A stretch of DNA of 64,000 nucleotides from UMGS1052 sp045580005. GTDB lineage: Bacteria; Bacillota; Clostridia; Oscillospirales; CAG-382. The translations under genes were made by a program, and so were the position numbers. Location: NCBI GenBank assembly GCA_045580005.1, contig JAZNMZ010000003.1, positions 21,319 through 85,318 of the forward strand. Reading direction: 5' to 3'. This document shows positions 9,301 through 16,096 of the stretch, piece by piece; position 1 is the stretch's first letter, and each line of letters opens with the position of its first letter. The notes below the pieces were generated by a model that made no database searches, was not told the origin of the DNA, and worked only from the letters and a program-made list of their open reading frames with translations.

Positions 9301-9531
9301 CTCGGCACCGAGATTTTCATTTCTCTCGAGGTACTCGCCGTAGGTGGTAGAGGTCAAGAGTTCTTCCATTTCATCGAGTGAATTGTATGTAGCGTCGTAA
9401 GTACCGGTAGAATTCAGACTCACGCTTACAAGTTCTTTTGCGTATACCGCGGAAAGCGGCAGAGCCTGAAGAAGCATTACGGCAAAAAGTACCATACAAA
9501 GACACTTTCTGAGGTTTGCTTTTGTTTTCAT
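6307..9531 (-). CDS. Giant extracellular solute-binding protein with N-terminal carbohydrate-binding-like repeats
   Basis: 1074 residues from the ATG at 9529-9531 (AGGAGG ten bases upstream); an upstream in-frame start at 9570 is less likely. Residues 1-32 are a signal peptide ending in SAVYA with no lipobox cysteine. Two related beta-rich blocks follow. One carries KIDGEVPFKEARTLTF with FQFFLEEGTHVITL at about 199-290; the other carries KINGEYPFEEAKFLQF with FQFYFEEGKTYTLS at about 420-470. A helical region (476-590) follows, then a family 1 solute-binding fold from about 652 (VEVWITDGRDQ, FSMLFYRKDIF, ENAWKYIKWWVG). Ordinary binding proteins are about 400-550 residues. It should capture the sugar for the two downstream permeases. 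The CBM6/35-like nature of the repeats is inferred from pattern alone. Confidence 0.88.
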   Translation of the reverse strand: MKTKANLRKCLCMVLFAVMLLQALPLSAVYAKELVSVSLNSTGTYDATYNSLDEMEELLTSTTYGEYLERNENLGAEPADAEPIVVKATDFDPEVTDLESIVVLNDTNGVLAAKDPSGLLGDTRSYVLTTDESEVGWVIEVPKSGYYNMALTYFPFVSVYYDNNGEIVAAPLAVDGDANAYEGMNYAASSTAAIERIIKIDGEVPFKEARTLTFSRIWKDETPTGVNGDGTEIAADEFGRIFKKDVHSNEIRSKKYEDPEWRKETLADSNAFYSDSFQFFLEEGTHVITLDSSRESLIISELEIFTEEKLPTYAEVLAEYEKNGYKPATYVPDKYSYIEAEMPVATSEQVIYPINDKSSAATSPQSVDKTLVNTIGGDKWQIAGQWVEYEFTCPETGLYYIVPRARQSLYAGMFASRSLKINGEYPFEEAKFLQFNYSDDWTTEPISDKSEQYGDGFQFYFEEGKTYTLSFEVVLGKLSDKLREVDESLVRMNEYYRKILMITGPEPSTYLDYDFARLIPEVLRGMRVEAENLTAVLAELQEIIGEKGEHSVLLEKVAYTLETMGNNQNKIADNLDILKSYIGSLGTWLLSSRNQPLAVDFISVQGVGTKLPKAEAGFFDSIGHEIGSFVMSFFTDYNSYGAMEVADEKDENSVEVWITDGRDQAQIMREMVDDFVKEEGIAVNYKLVAAGTLLPATLAGIGPDVATDLDATGYGVRSAVRNLAEKDENGEYVFEGFDEVETWFSPSAWTGLTVYNPDGDENNRVAVYGVPVTQNFSMLFYRKDIFVELGLEVPETWDDVQHIIETLADSNMEMGLSQALTQIFMYQRNEPYYLGDESYETVGYKTNLDSNVALDCFKKMCEYFSLHGQPVSYDFANRFRTGEMPIGIADYTLYNQLSCFAPEIKGLWEFVRLPGTPSEDEPGKINHTSPTSVNAIMIMNDSDKPENAWKYIKWWVGEEAQSRFGKEQVAILGTAAKYHTANVKALLAQPWSSQELKNLEQQFNSLTGTPMTPGNYILARYTNFAFLDVVDDGQSTSEAMYYYIDEINKELTRKRAEYDFPTYEQLLEEGKIEK

Positions 9532-9819
9532 TCGCTGATTTCCTCCTAATTGTTTTTGCTGTTTTGGCAAGGATAGAGTCGCCTTGCTAAAATTTATTTA
9601 ATGATTTGCGGTCTGATGAGTAGCTAACGCCGGTAAAACACGGCAAAAGCGAAAAAATCCCGATTATGCCGCCGCGGCGCACGCCTCACAGTCCGAAAAA
9701 CAATAAACCGGCTTTCGTGCGTCACAAAAACTCCTTGTCGCTGTACTTTCTCGCATGACGGTACGAAAAAGTCACAGGGGCAGGGTGGTAAAAATGAGCG
9801 CAATTATGCCTTATAGATA
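9532..9819 (-). promoter_or_regulatory. Long structured 5' leader of the sugar-uptake operon
   Basis: From the promoter at 9826-9854 to the ATG at 9531 the transcript has about 285 untranslated bases. On the RNA strand it contains several self-complementary parts, including a GCAAGG/CCTTGC stem near 9575-9595 and GC-rich pairs around 9665-9740. I do not recognise a known riboswitch class and see no clear terminator. Regulation in the leader is an inference from length and structure. Confidence 0.45.
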
Positions 9820-9825
9820 TATAAT

Positions 9826-9854
9826 AGGATAACATATCGGCCACTTTTTGTCAA
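9826..9854 (-). promoter_or_regulatory. Sigma-A promoter of the sugar-uptake operon
   Basis: On the minus strand TTGACA (9849-9854), 17-base spacer, TATCCT (9826-9831). The perfect -35 and ideal spacing make this the best candidate upstream of the binding-protein gene. Confidence 0.7.
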
Positions 9855-10215
9855 GACAAACAAAGCTTTCCTCGTGCTTGTCACAGCATATTTTCTTGGC
9901 CACAATTCAGACATTTTTTGCCCCGAAAAGGTGTTCGGATTTTTTTAGCGTTCACAAAATATTGCACAAATATTGTGTCAGAAAATTATCTTCTGCACGC
10001 TTCTTGCCGAAAAGCTCTTTGTTTTCAAGGTTTTTGCAGGTACACAAATGTGAATTTTTATTAAGTATATAATTTTGAAATAATTTAAATTTGCAAAACT
10101 AATTTATGCATACGGAGTTTTTGTCTGAGAATAACAATCTCAAAGAGTTTTTTCTTCATTTTTTGCTCATTTTGTTTGTGCGTTTTGCACAAATATATTG
10201 AAGATTTTTCTACAC
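9855..10215. other. AT-rich intergenic stretch without a recognised gene
   Basis: Between the uptake-operon promoter and the ABC-F terminator. The sequence is AT-rich. An open frame of 74 codons at 9848-10072 has no ribosome binding site and no recognisable product. I see no RNA gene or repeat here. Confidence 0.5.
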
Positions 10216-10254
10216 GATGAAAAAAATGACGAAACACTTTTTGGGTGTTTCGTC
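10216..10254 (-). terminator. Rho-independent terminator of the ABC-F gene
   Basis: Ten-base perfect stem GACGAAACAC (10228-10237) with GTGTTTCGTC (10245-10254). On the minus strand it is followed by ATTTTTTC. It lies about 50 bases past the ABC-F stop. Confidence 0.8.
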
Positions 10255-10300
10255 TACTACTTTTCGTTAACTTTTTATAATTAAATACGATTTTTCATAC

Positions 10301-12229
10301 TCACTCTATTTCTTCGAGCTCAGCACTTGCTCTGTCCCATATCTCATATAGCTCGTCGAGTCTCGCGTGAAGACTGTCGGCTTCTGCAAAAAGCTCTCCT
10401 GTTTTGACATAGTCGCCGCCGCACTGCTCGAGGAGGCTGTCTATCTCCTCAAGTCTTGCCTCGCACTCGGATATTCCCCTCTCGGCGTCGGCAATCTGCT
10501 TTTCTGCCTTGCGCCGACGACTCTTTTCCTGCTTGCCTCTGAGATAGACCTCCTTGCCTACACCTGTCTGCTCCGCGGCAGAAACCCCTGCGCTGTGTGA
10601 GGTGCTTTGTTTTTTGTTTTTGTACTCGCAAAAATCCTCGTAACCGCCCTTGTAGTCAAATATCGAGTCGTTTGACATCTCGATAATTCGGTTTGCAAGC
10701 TTTTTTATAAAATATCTGTCGTGCGACACGGCAACAAGCGTGCCGTCATATCCAGACAGTGCCTGCTCGAGTATTTCTCTTGTCGCGGCATCTAGGTGGT
10801 TTGTCGGCTCGTCAAAAATGAGAAGGTTGAGCTCGTCAAGCATAAGCTTTGCGAAAGTGAGTCTTGCCTTTTCGCCTCCCGAGAGTACGCGTACTTCCTT
10901 AAAAACATCGTCCGCCTTAAAAAGGAAGCGCGCAAGCACGCCTCTTATCTCGCTCTGCTTCTTATCAGGATAGCAGCTCCAGAGCTCCTCAAGGATTGTG
11001 TTGTCGGGATTAAGTCCCTGGTTTTCCTGGTCATAGTAGCCTATTTTTATCTTGCTTATATACTCAAAGCTGCCGCTGTCCTGTGCCAGCTTGCCGCAAA
11101 GAATCTTTAAAAGAGTAGACTTTCCGACACCATTCTCACCGAAAACAAACACTCTGTCCCCGCTGTGCACCGTAAAGCTGATATTTGAAAAAAGGGGCTT
11201 CCCGGGGTATGCCTTGCTGAGTGCACGCACATCAAGAATGTTGTCTGACAAAAGCTTTGCACTGCCCGAACTGAAGCACATAGAAACACTGTCCGGAAGC
11301 GCCTCGGGGCGCTCAAGCTTATCCATGCGCTCGATTGCTTTCATACGGCTCTCGGCGGCAATAATATTGCGCTCGCGATTCCATCTTCGCTGATTCTCGA
11401 TAAAAGCTTCCATACGCTCTATCTCGCGGCGCTGATTTTTGTAGTGTCTCTCGTCTATTTCCCTATCCTTTTCCTTTTGCTTTACAAAGCCGCTGTACGA
11501 GCTGTTGTACAGCTTGCCCTTAGAGTTTTCTATCTCAAGAGTCTTGTTTGTAACCTTATCAAGAAAATATCTGTCGTGCGAAACAACAATAAGAGTCTTG
11601 CGGTAGGACGCAAGATATTCCTCAAGCCACTGCACTGTCGAAATATCAAGATGATTTGTCGGCTCGTCGAGCATCAGTATATCGGGCTCGCGAAGCAGCG
11701 CGCCTGCAAGAGCGACCCTTGTCTTCTGACCGCCCGAGAGGGTATCTATTTTCATATGCTGGCGCTCCTGGTCAAAGCCGAGTGCGCTGAGCATACTCTT
11801 TATTCTGCTCTTATATTCGTAACCGCCGTTTGCGCGGAACTTTTCCTCAAGCTCCGTGTACTCTTTTGCAAGTCTTATGTGTTCCTCATCCGAGCGCTCG
11901 TCCTCAAGCCTTTGCTGCAGATCAAAAAGCCTCTGTTCATCACGCACAAGCTCGGGAAATGTAAGCAGCATTTCGTCAAACAGAATATTGTCCGAATCAA
12001 AGCCTGCATTCTGCTCAAGATACGACACGCGCAGGCCCCTTGAAATGTTGACAGAGCCCGAATCAGGTCGCGCGCTGCCGTTTATAACCTTTAAAAGCAG
12101 TGATTTTCCCGCTCCGTTTACTCCGACGATGCCGAGCCTGTCGCCCTCATTGAGTCCAAAAGTTATTTTGTCAAGTATCGTGTCGGCACCGAACGATACT
12201 GTTATGTCCGAAAGATTAAGTATTATCAA
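10301..12229 (-). CDS. ABC-F family ATPase (YdiF/Uup-like)
   Basis: 642 residues with two ATPase halves and no membrane helices. Half one: GVNGAGKS Walker A, LSGGQKTRV signature, LDEPTNHLD Walker B. Half two: GENGVGKST, LSGGEKARL, FDEPTNHLD. The charged ABC-F linker lies between them (about 230-320, rich in E/R/K), and a coiled-coil tail at about 550-642 is typical of the YdiF/Uup branch. ABC-F proteins act on the ribosome to relieve stalling or give antibiotic protection. The linker was not compared with resistance-type members, so a housekeeping translation factor is the cautious reading. The next gene upstream ends 17 bp away, so the two are probably co-transcribed. Confidence 0.92.
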   Translation of the reverse strand: MIILNLSDITVSFGADTILDKITFGLNEGDRLGIVGVNGAGKSLLLKVINGSARPDSGSVNISRGLRVSYLEQNAGFDSDNILFDEMLLTFPELVRDEQRLFDLQQRLEDERSDEEHIRLAKEYTELEEKFRANGGYEYKSRIKSMLSALGFDQERQHMKIDTLSGGQKTRVALAGALLREPDILMLDEPTNHLDISTVQWLEEYLASYRKTLIVVSHDRYFLDKVTNKTLEIENSKGKLYNSSYSGFVKQKEKDREIDERHYKNQRREIERMEAFIENQRRWNRERNIIAAESRMKAIERMDKLERPEALPDSVSMCFSSGSAKLLSDNILDVRALSKAYPGKPLFSNISFTVHSGDRVFVFGENGVGKSTLLKILCGKLAQDSGSFEYISKIKIGYYDQENQGLNPDNTILEELWSCYPDKKQSEIRGVLARFLFKADDVFKEVRVLSGGEKARLTFAKLMLDELNLLIFDEPTNHLDAATREILEQALSGYDGTLVAVSHDRYFIKKLANRIIEMSNDSIFDYKGGYEDFCEYKNKKQSTSHSAGVSAAEQTGVGKEVYLRGKQEKSRRRKAEKQIADAERGISECEARLEEIDSLLEQCGGDYVKTGELFAEADSLHARLDELYEIWDRASAELEEIE

Positions 12230-12246
12230 ATCAAATTCTCCTGAAA

Positions 12247-12900
12247 TCAGCCATTTGTTGTCGGTCTTTGATAAATGTCCTTTATAAAAAGTATGCCGTC
12301 GTCGCTCTCAAGCTCAAACACCAAAGGCAGGCTGTACCCGTCCTGTATATCGGTCCTGAAGCTGCCGTCATTGTGGAATATCTTATATGACACAAGGTAC
12401 ACGCCGTAAAACGAGCCTGTTTCCGTATTGTCAAGCTCGCCCAGCACCTCCACTTCCATATCATACAGCCGCTGAGGCGTAAACTGTCGTCCCTCAAAGG
12501 CAACCTTGTCATACGCCCGTGCAGAGTATGTAAAATACCTCGGCGAGAAAAGACAGATATAATCATCAATACTGCCTTTTTTGACAAAACCAAAGTACTC
12601 TGCAAAAAAGTGCGCAACATCACCGTACTCTTCCGCATCCGCAAGCGGTATCAGAGTTTTTTCGTCATCCTTTTCAAACCAGAAGTGTTCGCTGTCAAGC
12701 TCCTCGTAGCCTGTATCGTCGGCGTCTGTTTCCCAGAAATTGTATCCGCCGGGCGAAGCCTCCTGCTCGTCGGCTTTTATCTCCGAGCTTTCAAGTCCCC
12801 TCAGAATCGCGGGGAGTACAAGCTCAGCAAGCACCAGCAGAGCTGCGAGAATTATACAAACGGTAAGTGCCGTCTTTTTTATCAGATTCTTCTTATCCAT
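12247..12900 (-). CDS. Hypothetical membrane-anchored protein with acidic stalk
   Basis: 217 residues from the ATG at 12898-12900. The ATG two codons earlier would sit directly on the AAAGG ribosome binding site, so the later start is chosen. One N-terminal membrane helix (about 9-30, TVCIILAALLVLAELVL) is followed by an acidic segment (about 35-75) and a small alpha/beta domain (75-215). That domain resembles general stress or transpeptidase-adjacent NTF2-like folds only in size. I recognise no family. It lies between truB (22 bp upstream) and the ABC-F gene (17 bp downstream), suggesting one operon. Confidence 0.75.
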   Translation of the reverse strand: MDKKNLIKKTALTVCIILAALLVLAELVLPAILRGLESSEIKADEQEASPGGYNFWETDADDTGYEELDSEHFWFEKDDEKTLIPLADAEEYGDVAHFFAEYFGFVKKGSIDDYICLFSPRYFTYSARAYDKVAFEGRQFTPQRLYDMEVEVLGELDNTETGSFYGVYLVSYKIFHNDGSFRTDIQDGYSLPLVFELESDDGILFIKDIYQRPTTNG

Positions 12901-12922
12901 AAACATCCTTTCTGATCACGAG

Positions 12923-13834
12923 TCAAAATCTCACCTGCGCCTTTACGGCAGGTCCCTCCTTGTATTCACCAAGCTTGCCGACAGCAAAAAAAGCTCCGTC
13001 GCTGTCATAAAGTCGGCACAGTCCCTCAGGCGAGAAGCTTTGTGCGTTCTTATGTAGCTTTTCAAGATAAATTTCACACCCGTTTTTGCACAGCCTTGAG
13101 TAAAACTCGGGAAGCTTTACGCATGGCAAATCCGAAAACACCGTCTCGGGCGACACGAGAAGATTTTGCAGTCCCTGCGTGTCTTTTGCATTATAAAGAG
13201 CCTCAAGCTGCTCTACGGTTACCGAGTTTTCTGCCGAAAACTGACCGCAGTATCTCCTTTCAAGCGAAAAGAGCGTGCCCACATTGTCAAGGGAAGTCCC
13301 TATGTCCTCGCACAGAGTCCTTATATATGTGCCCTTTGAACAGTCAACATCAAAAATATAATCGGTGTCATTTATTTTTTCAACAAGTCTTATATCATAT
13401 ATTGTAACCTTGCGGCTTTTGCGTTCGACAGTTATCCCCTCACGGGCAAGCTCATAGAGCTTTTTGCCACCGACCTTGATTGCCGAATACATCGGAGGAG
13501 TCTGATCAATAGTTCCGACCATACTCTTTGCTGCCGAGAGAACTTTCTCCTGTGAGCAGAGAAAATCTCTTGTTTCAAGAATATTGCCCGTTACATCTCC
13601 GCTGTCGGTCAATGTGCCAAACCGCATACCGGCGCGGTAGCCCTTATCGTGATTCATAAGATATTCCTGCGCAGCGCAGGCACTGCCGATAAGCACAGGC
13701 AGCACACCGCACGCCATAGGGTCAAGCGTACCCGCGTGTCCCACACGGCGCGTGCCGAAAAACCGCTTCATCCTCGCCACAACATCATGGGATGTGTAGC
13801 CTTTGGGCTTATATACATTTATTATTCCGTCCAT
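12923..13834 (-). CDS. truB: tRNA pseudouridine(55) synthase TruB
   Basis: 303 residues from the ATG at 13832-13834 with GAGG just upstream; the frame extends four codons further but without a ribosome binding site. TruB makes pseudouridine 55 in the T-loop of nearly all tRNAs. The N-terminal INVYKPKGYTSHDVV and the catalytic-Asp motif GHAGTLDPMACGVL are present, as are the YSAIKVGGKKLYELAR and GTYIRTL motifs. Length is normal. It heads the minus-strand operon truB, membrane protein, ABC-F and has its own promoter. In many Bacillota truB sits with rbfA and ribF; neither is nearby here. Confidence 0.97.
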   Translation of the reverse strand: MDGIINVYKPKGYTSHDVVARMKRFFGTRRVGHAGTLDPMACGVLPVLIGSACAAQEYLMNHDKGYRAGMRFGTLTDSGDVTGNILETRDFLCSQEKVLSAAKSMVGTIDQTPPMYSAIKVGGKKLYELAREGITVERKSRKVTIYDIRLVEKINDTDYIFDVDCSKGTYIRTLCEDIGTSLDNVGTLFSLERRYCGQFSAENSVTVEQLEALYNAKDTQGLQNLLVSPETVFSDLPCVKLPEFYSRLCKNGCEIYLEKLHKNAQSFSPEGLCRLYDSDGAFFAVGKLGEYKEGPAVKAQVRF

Positions 13835-13865
13835 ATTTTTCCTCATAAAAAGTTTTAACTATATA

Positions 13866-13894
13866 ATTATAGCATTTTTATGCCTTATTTTCAA
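13866..13894 (-). promoter_or_regulatory. Promoter of truB operon
   Basis: Minus strand: TTGAAA (13889-13894), 17-base spacer, TATAAT (13866-13871), about 30 bases before the truB start. Confidence 0.7.
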
Positions 13895-13937
13895 CAACAT
13901 TTTAATAAAAAGTAGCCCTAAAGTTACGCAACTTTCC

Positions 13938-13966
13938 TTGACTTTCAGCGCTTTATGTGGTAGCAT
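13938..13966 (+). promoter_or_regulatory. Promoter of the small membrane protein and RNA methylase genes
   Basis: Plus strand: TTGACT (13938-13943), 17-base spacer, TAGCAT (13961-13966). It is divergent from the truB promoter. Confidence 0.55.
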
Positions 13967-14011
13967 ATTGGTAGACTTTTCATTTTTATTTATAAAAGGG
14001 AGTATAATGTA

Positions 14012-14449
14012 ATGAAAATTTTATTGTTTATCAAAAAAACCTTGTCCAACACAGCTCTCATCTACACATTTATCTCGCTGGGAATGCTTGTGCTTGCAAA
14101 CTACATCGAGCACGGTGCGGCATCTGGTGCAAACTATGTGCCCAATCTTTCGTTCTCGCTGCTTGTGCTCGCTTTCGGATTTGTGTGTGCACTCTCCCAC
14201 GCAATAAAGGACGAACTTAAAATAAACTCTGCATTAAAGAACACTCTCGCTTTTATTGTGTCGTATGCGGCTTTTTATCTGTGCTTTTTCGTATGGTCGG
14301 GAAATTCAAGTCAGTTTTCATCCATTGCTATATTCTCGACAGCTTTTATCATCGTGTATGCCATTGTTAAAGCAATAAATACACTTGTAAACAGAAAACC
14401 TGCACAGGAAGAATACAAAGAAGTTTTCTCCGAGCTCGAAAACAAATAA
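14012..14449 (+). CDS. Small four-helix membrane protein (DUF3021-like)
   Basis: 145 residues with GGGAG nine bases before the ATG. Four hydrophobic segments lie at about 13-32, 45-68, 82-100 and 105-125, then a charged C-terminal tail. Size and helix layout are like DUF3021 proteins, but I cannot confirm the family by eye. It starts a plus-strand pair with the RNA methylase gene 12 bp downstream. No function can be assigned. Confidence 0.8.
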   Translation: MKILLFIKKTLSNTALIYTFISLGMLVLANYIEHGAASGANYVPNLSFSLLVLAFGFVCALSHAIKDELKINSALKNTLAFIVSYAAFYLCFFVWSGNSSQFSSIAIFSTAFIIVYAIVKAINTLVNRKPAQEEYKEVFSELENK

Positions 14450-14461
14450 AAAGGAAACAAC

Positions 14462-15595
14462 ATGGGCAATGTACGATATGTCGCCACCTGTCTTTTCGGA
14501 CTCGAAAAGCTGCTTGGCGAGGAAATAGACTCTCTCGGCTACACCCGCCGCTCGACTATCGACGGCAGAGTGTATTTTGAAGGCCCGTTCGAGGCTGTGG
14601 CAAGGACAAATATCTGGCTTCGCACGGCAGAGCGCGTGCTTATCGAAATGGGCACTTTTAGCGCGCTCACATTTACAGAGCTTTTTGACGGGGTCAAAAA
14701 AATCCCGTGGGAAAGATTTATAAAAAAGCAGGATGCTTTCCCCGTAAAAGGGCACTCGATAAAATCCGACCTGCACTCTATACCCGACTGTCAGAAGATA
14801 ATCAAAAAAGCCATTGTCGAACGCCTCAAAGAGGCATACAGTACCGAATGGTTTGAAGAAACAGGCGTAAAGTACCAGATAGAGTTCTTTATTTTAAACA
14901 ACAAAGCTACAATTATGATTGACACAAGCGGCGCGCCCCTGCACAAGCGAGGCTACCGCCCCGAGGCAAACCTTGCGCCGATAAGAGAAACTCTTGCGGC
15001 GGCGCTCGTCATGCTCTCGCGCCCACGCGAGGAGGTTATCCTGTGGGATCCTTTCTGCGGTTCGGGAACAATCGCCATTGAAGCGGCCCTTATTATGACA
15101 AACTCTGCGCCCGGCAGAAACCGCCGTTTTGCAGCCGAAGCGTACCCCTGGATACCAAAATCCGTCTGGGACGAGGCAAGGGACGAAGCAAAAAAGCTCT
15201 TCCGCCCCGACACGGCATTCCGCGCCATTGCCACAGACATAGACGCGGAAGCTGTTGAAATCGCACGCGACAACATCCGGCGCGCAGGTATGTGGGACTA
15301 TATCAACTGCTTCAAAAAAGACGCACTCACAATCCGCAAGGATGACAAGCGCACTACGATAGTATGCAATCCGCCATACGGCGAGCGTATGAATACAATA
15401 AAAGAAGCTCAGGCGCTCTATCGCAAAATGGGCAAGGTATTCAGCAAGCTCTCTCCCTGGCAGATATATATCATAACATCCGATGAGGAGTTTGAGTCTT
15501 TCTACGGAAGACGGGCAGACAAGGTGCGCAGACTCTACAACGGTATGATACGCTGCAATTACTATCAATTCTTTAAAAGAACAGACAGGGATTGA
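14462..15595 (+). CDS. THUMP-domain class I SAM-dependent RNA methyltransferase (RlmL/YpsC-like)
   Basis: 377 residues. The N-terminal part (about 1-160) fits a ferredoxin-like plus THUMP RNA-binding region. The C-terminal Rossmann methyltransferase has the DPFCGSGTIAIEAAL motif I and the NPPYGERM motif IV that marks N2-guanine or N6-adenine methylation. By family it is expected to modify 23S rRNA, as the N-terminal half of E. coli RlmL does for G2445. The target in this organism is not shown by the sequence. It is followed by the groE promoter, so the transcript probably ends or is superseded there. Confidence 0.92.
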   Translation: MGNVRYVATCLFGLEKLLGEEIDSLGYTRRSTIDGRVYFEGPFEAVARTNIWLRTAERVLIEMGTFSALTFTELFDGVKKIPWERFIKKQDAFPVKGHSIKSDLHSIPDCQKIIKKAIVERLKEAYSTEWFEETGVKYQIEFFILNNKATIMIDTSGAPLHKRGYRPEANLAPIRETLAAALVMLSRPREEVILWDPFCGSGTIAIEAALIMTNSAPGRNRRFAAEAYPWIPKSVWDEARDEAKKLFRPDTAFRAIATDIDAEAVEIARDNIRRAGMWDYINCFKKDALTIRKDDKRTTIVCNPPYGERMNTIKEAQALYRKMGKVFSKLSPWQIYIITSDEEFESFYGRRADKVRRLYNGMIRCNYYQFFKRTDRD

Positions 15596-15678
15596 CAACA
15601 TCCGACAGCTTTTGTCACTCTGTATCCTTGAGTGAGAAGCTGAAATGTTAATTAATTGTAAACATACCTGTCGGGTGC

Positions 15679-15707
15679 TTGATTTTTTTACCACAGTAGG
15701 ATAAAAT
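15679..15707 (+). promoter_or_regulatory. Sigma-A promoter of groES-groEL
   Basis: TTGATT (15679-15684), 17-base spacer, TAAAAT (15702-15707), ending 12 bases before the CIRCE operator. Confidence 0.75.
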
Positions 15708-15719
15708 TAGTATTGCCGA

Positions 15720-15746
15720 TTAGCACTCAATTCAGGCGAGTGCTAA
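15720..15746 (+). promoter_or_regulatory. CIRCE operator (HrcA binding site)
   Basis: TTAGCACTC (15720-15728), nine-base spacer, GAGTGCTAA (15738-15746). This is a perfect match to the consensus CIRCE inverted repeat bound by the heat-shock repressor HrcA. It lies at the expected transcript start of groES-groEL. hrcA itself is not in the window. Confidence 0.98.
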
Positions 15747-15787
15747 AACATAAAAGTTATTTTAATCATAAATAGGAGGACAAAACC

Positions 15788-16075
15788 ATGAAATTAAAAC
15801 CTCTCGCAGACAGAGTTGTTTTGAAAATGACAGAAGCAGAAGAAACAACCAAGAGCGGTATCATTCTCACAGCGTCAGCTCAGGAGAAGCCGAGCATTGC
15901 GGTTGTTGTTGAAGTAGGTCCCGGCGGAATGGTAGACGGCAAGGAAGTCACAATGACTGTAAAGCAGGGCGATAAGGTAATCACAAGCAAATATTCCGGC
16001 ACCGAAGTAAAGTGCGACGGCGAGGAATATGTTGTTGTAAGACAGAGCGACATTCTCGCTGTTGTCGAAGACTGA
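15788..16075 (+). CDS. groES: Co-chaperonin GroES
   Basis: 95 residues, the normal GroES length. It forms the seven-subunit lid of the GroEL chamber. It begins MKLKPLADRVVLK, contains the mobile-loop region around EAEETTKSGIILTASAQEKP, and carries the conserved VVEVGPGG and GDKVITSKYSGTEVK motifs. AGGAGG lies eight bases before the ATG. It is first in the two-gene groE operon, under CIRCE control, with groEL 21 bp downstream. Confidence 0.99.
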   Translation: MKLKPLADRVVLKMTEAEETTKSGIILTASAQEKPSIAVVVEVGPGGMVDGKEVTMTVKQGDKVITSKYSGTEVKCDGEEYVVVRQSDILAVVED

Positions 16076-16096
16076 TAGCATTTGGAGGAAACTACA

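Noticed and set aside
9640..9800. c-di-GMP-I or other known riboswitch in the long leader
   Set aside because: Only a short stretch is reminiscent; the conserved tetraloop, receptor and core of that class are missing. Kept as an unclassified leader.
14894..15694. 266-codon minus-strand frame opposite the RNA methylase gene
   Set aside because: Overlaps a gene with clear methyltransferase motifs and crosses the groE promoter region; product rich in Cys and Arg without a fold pattern.
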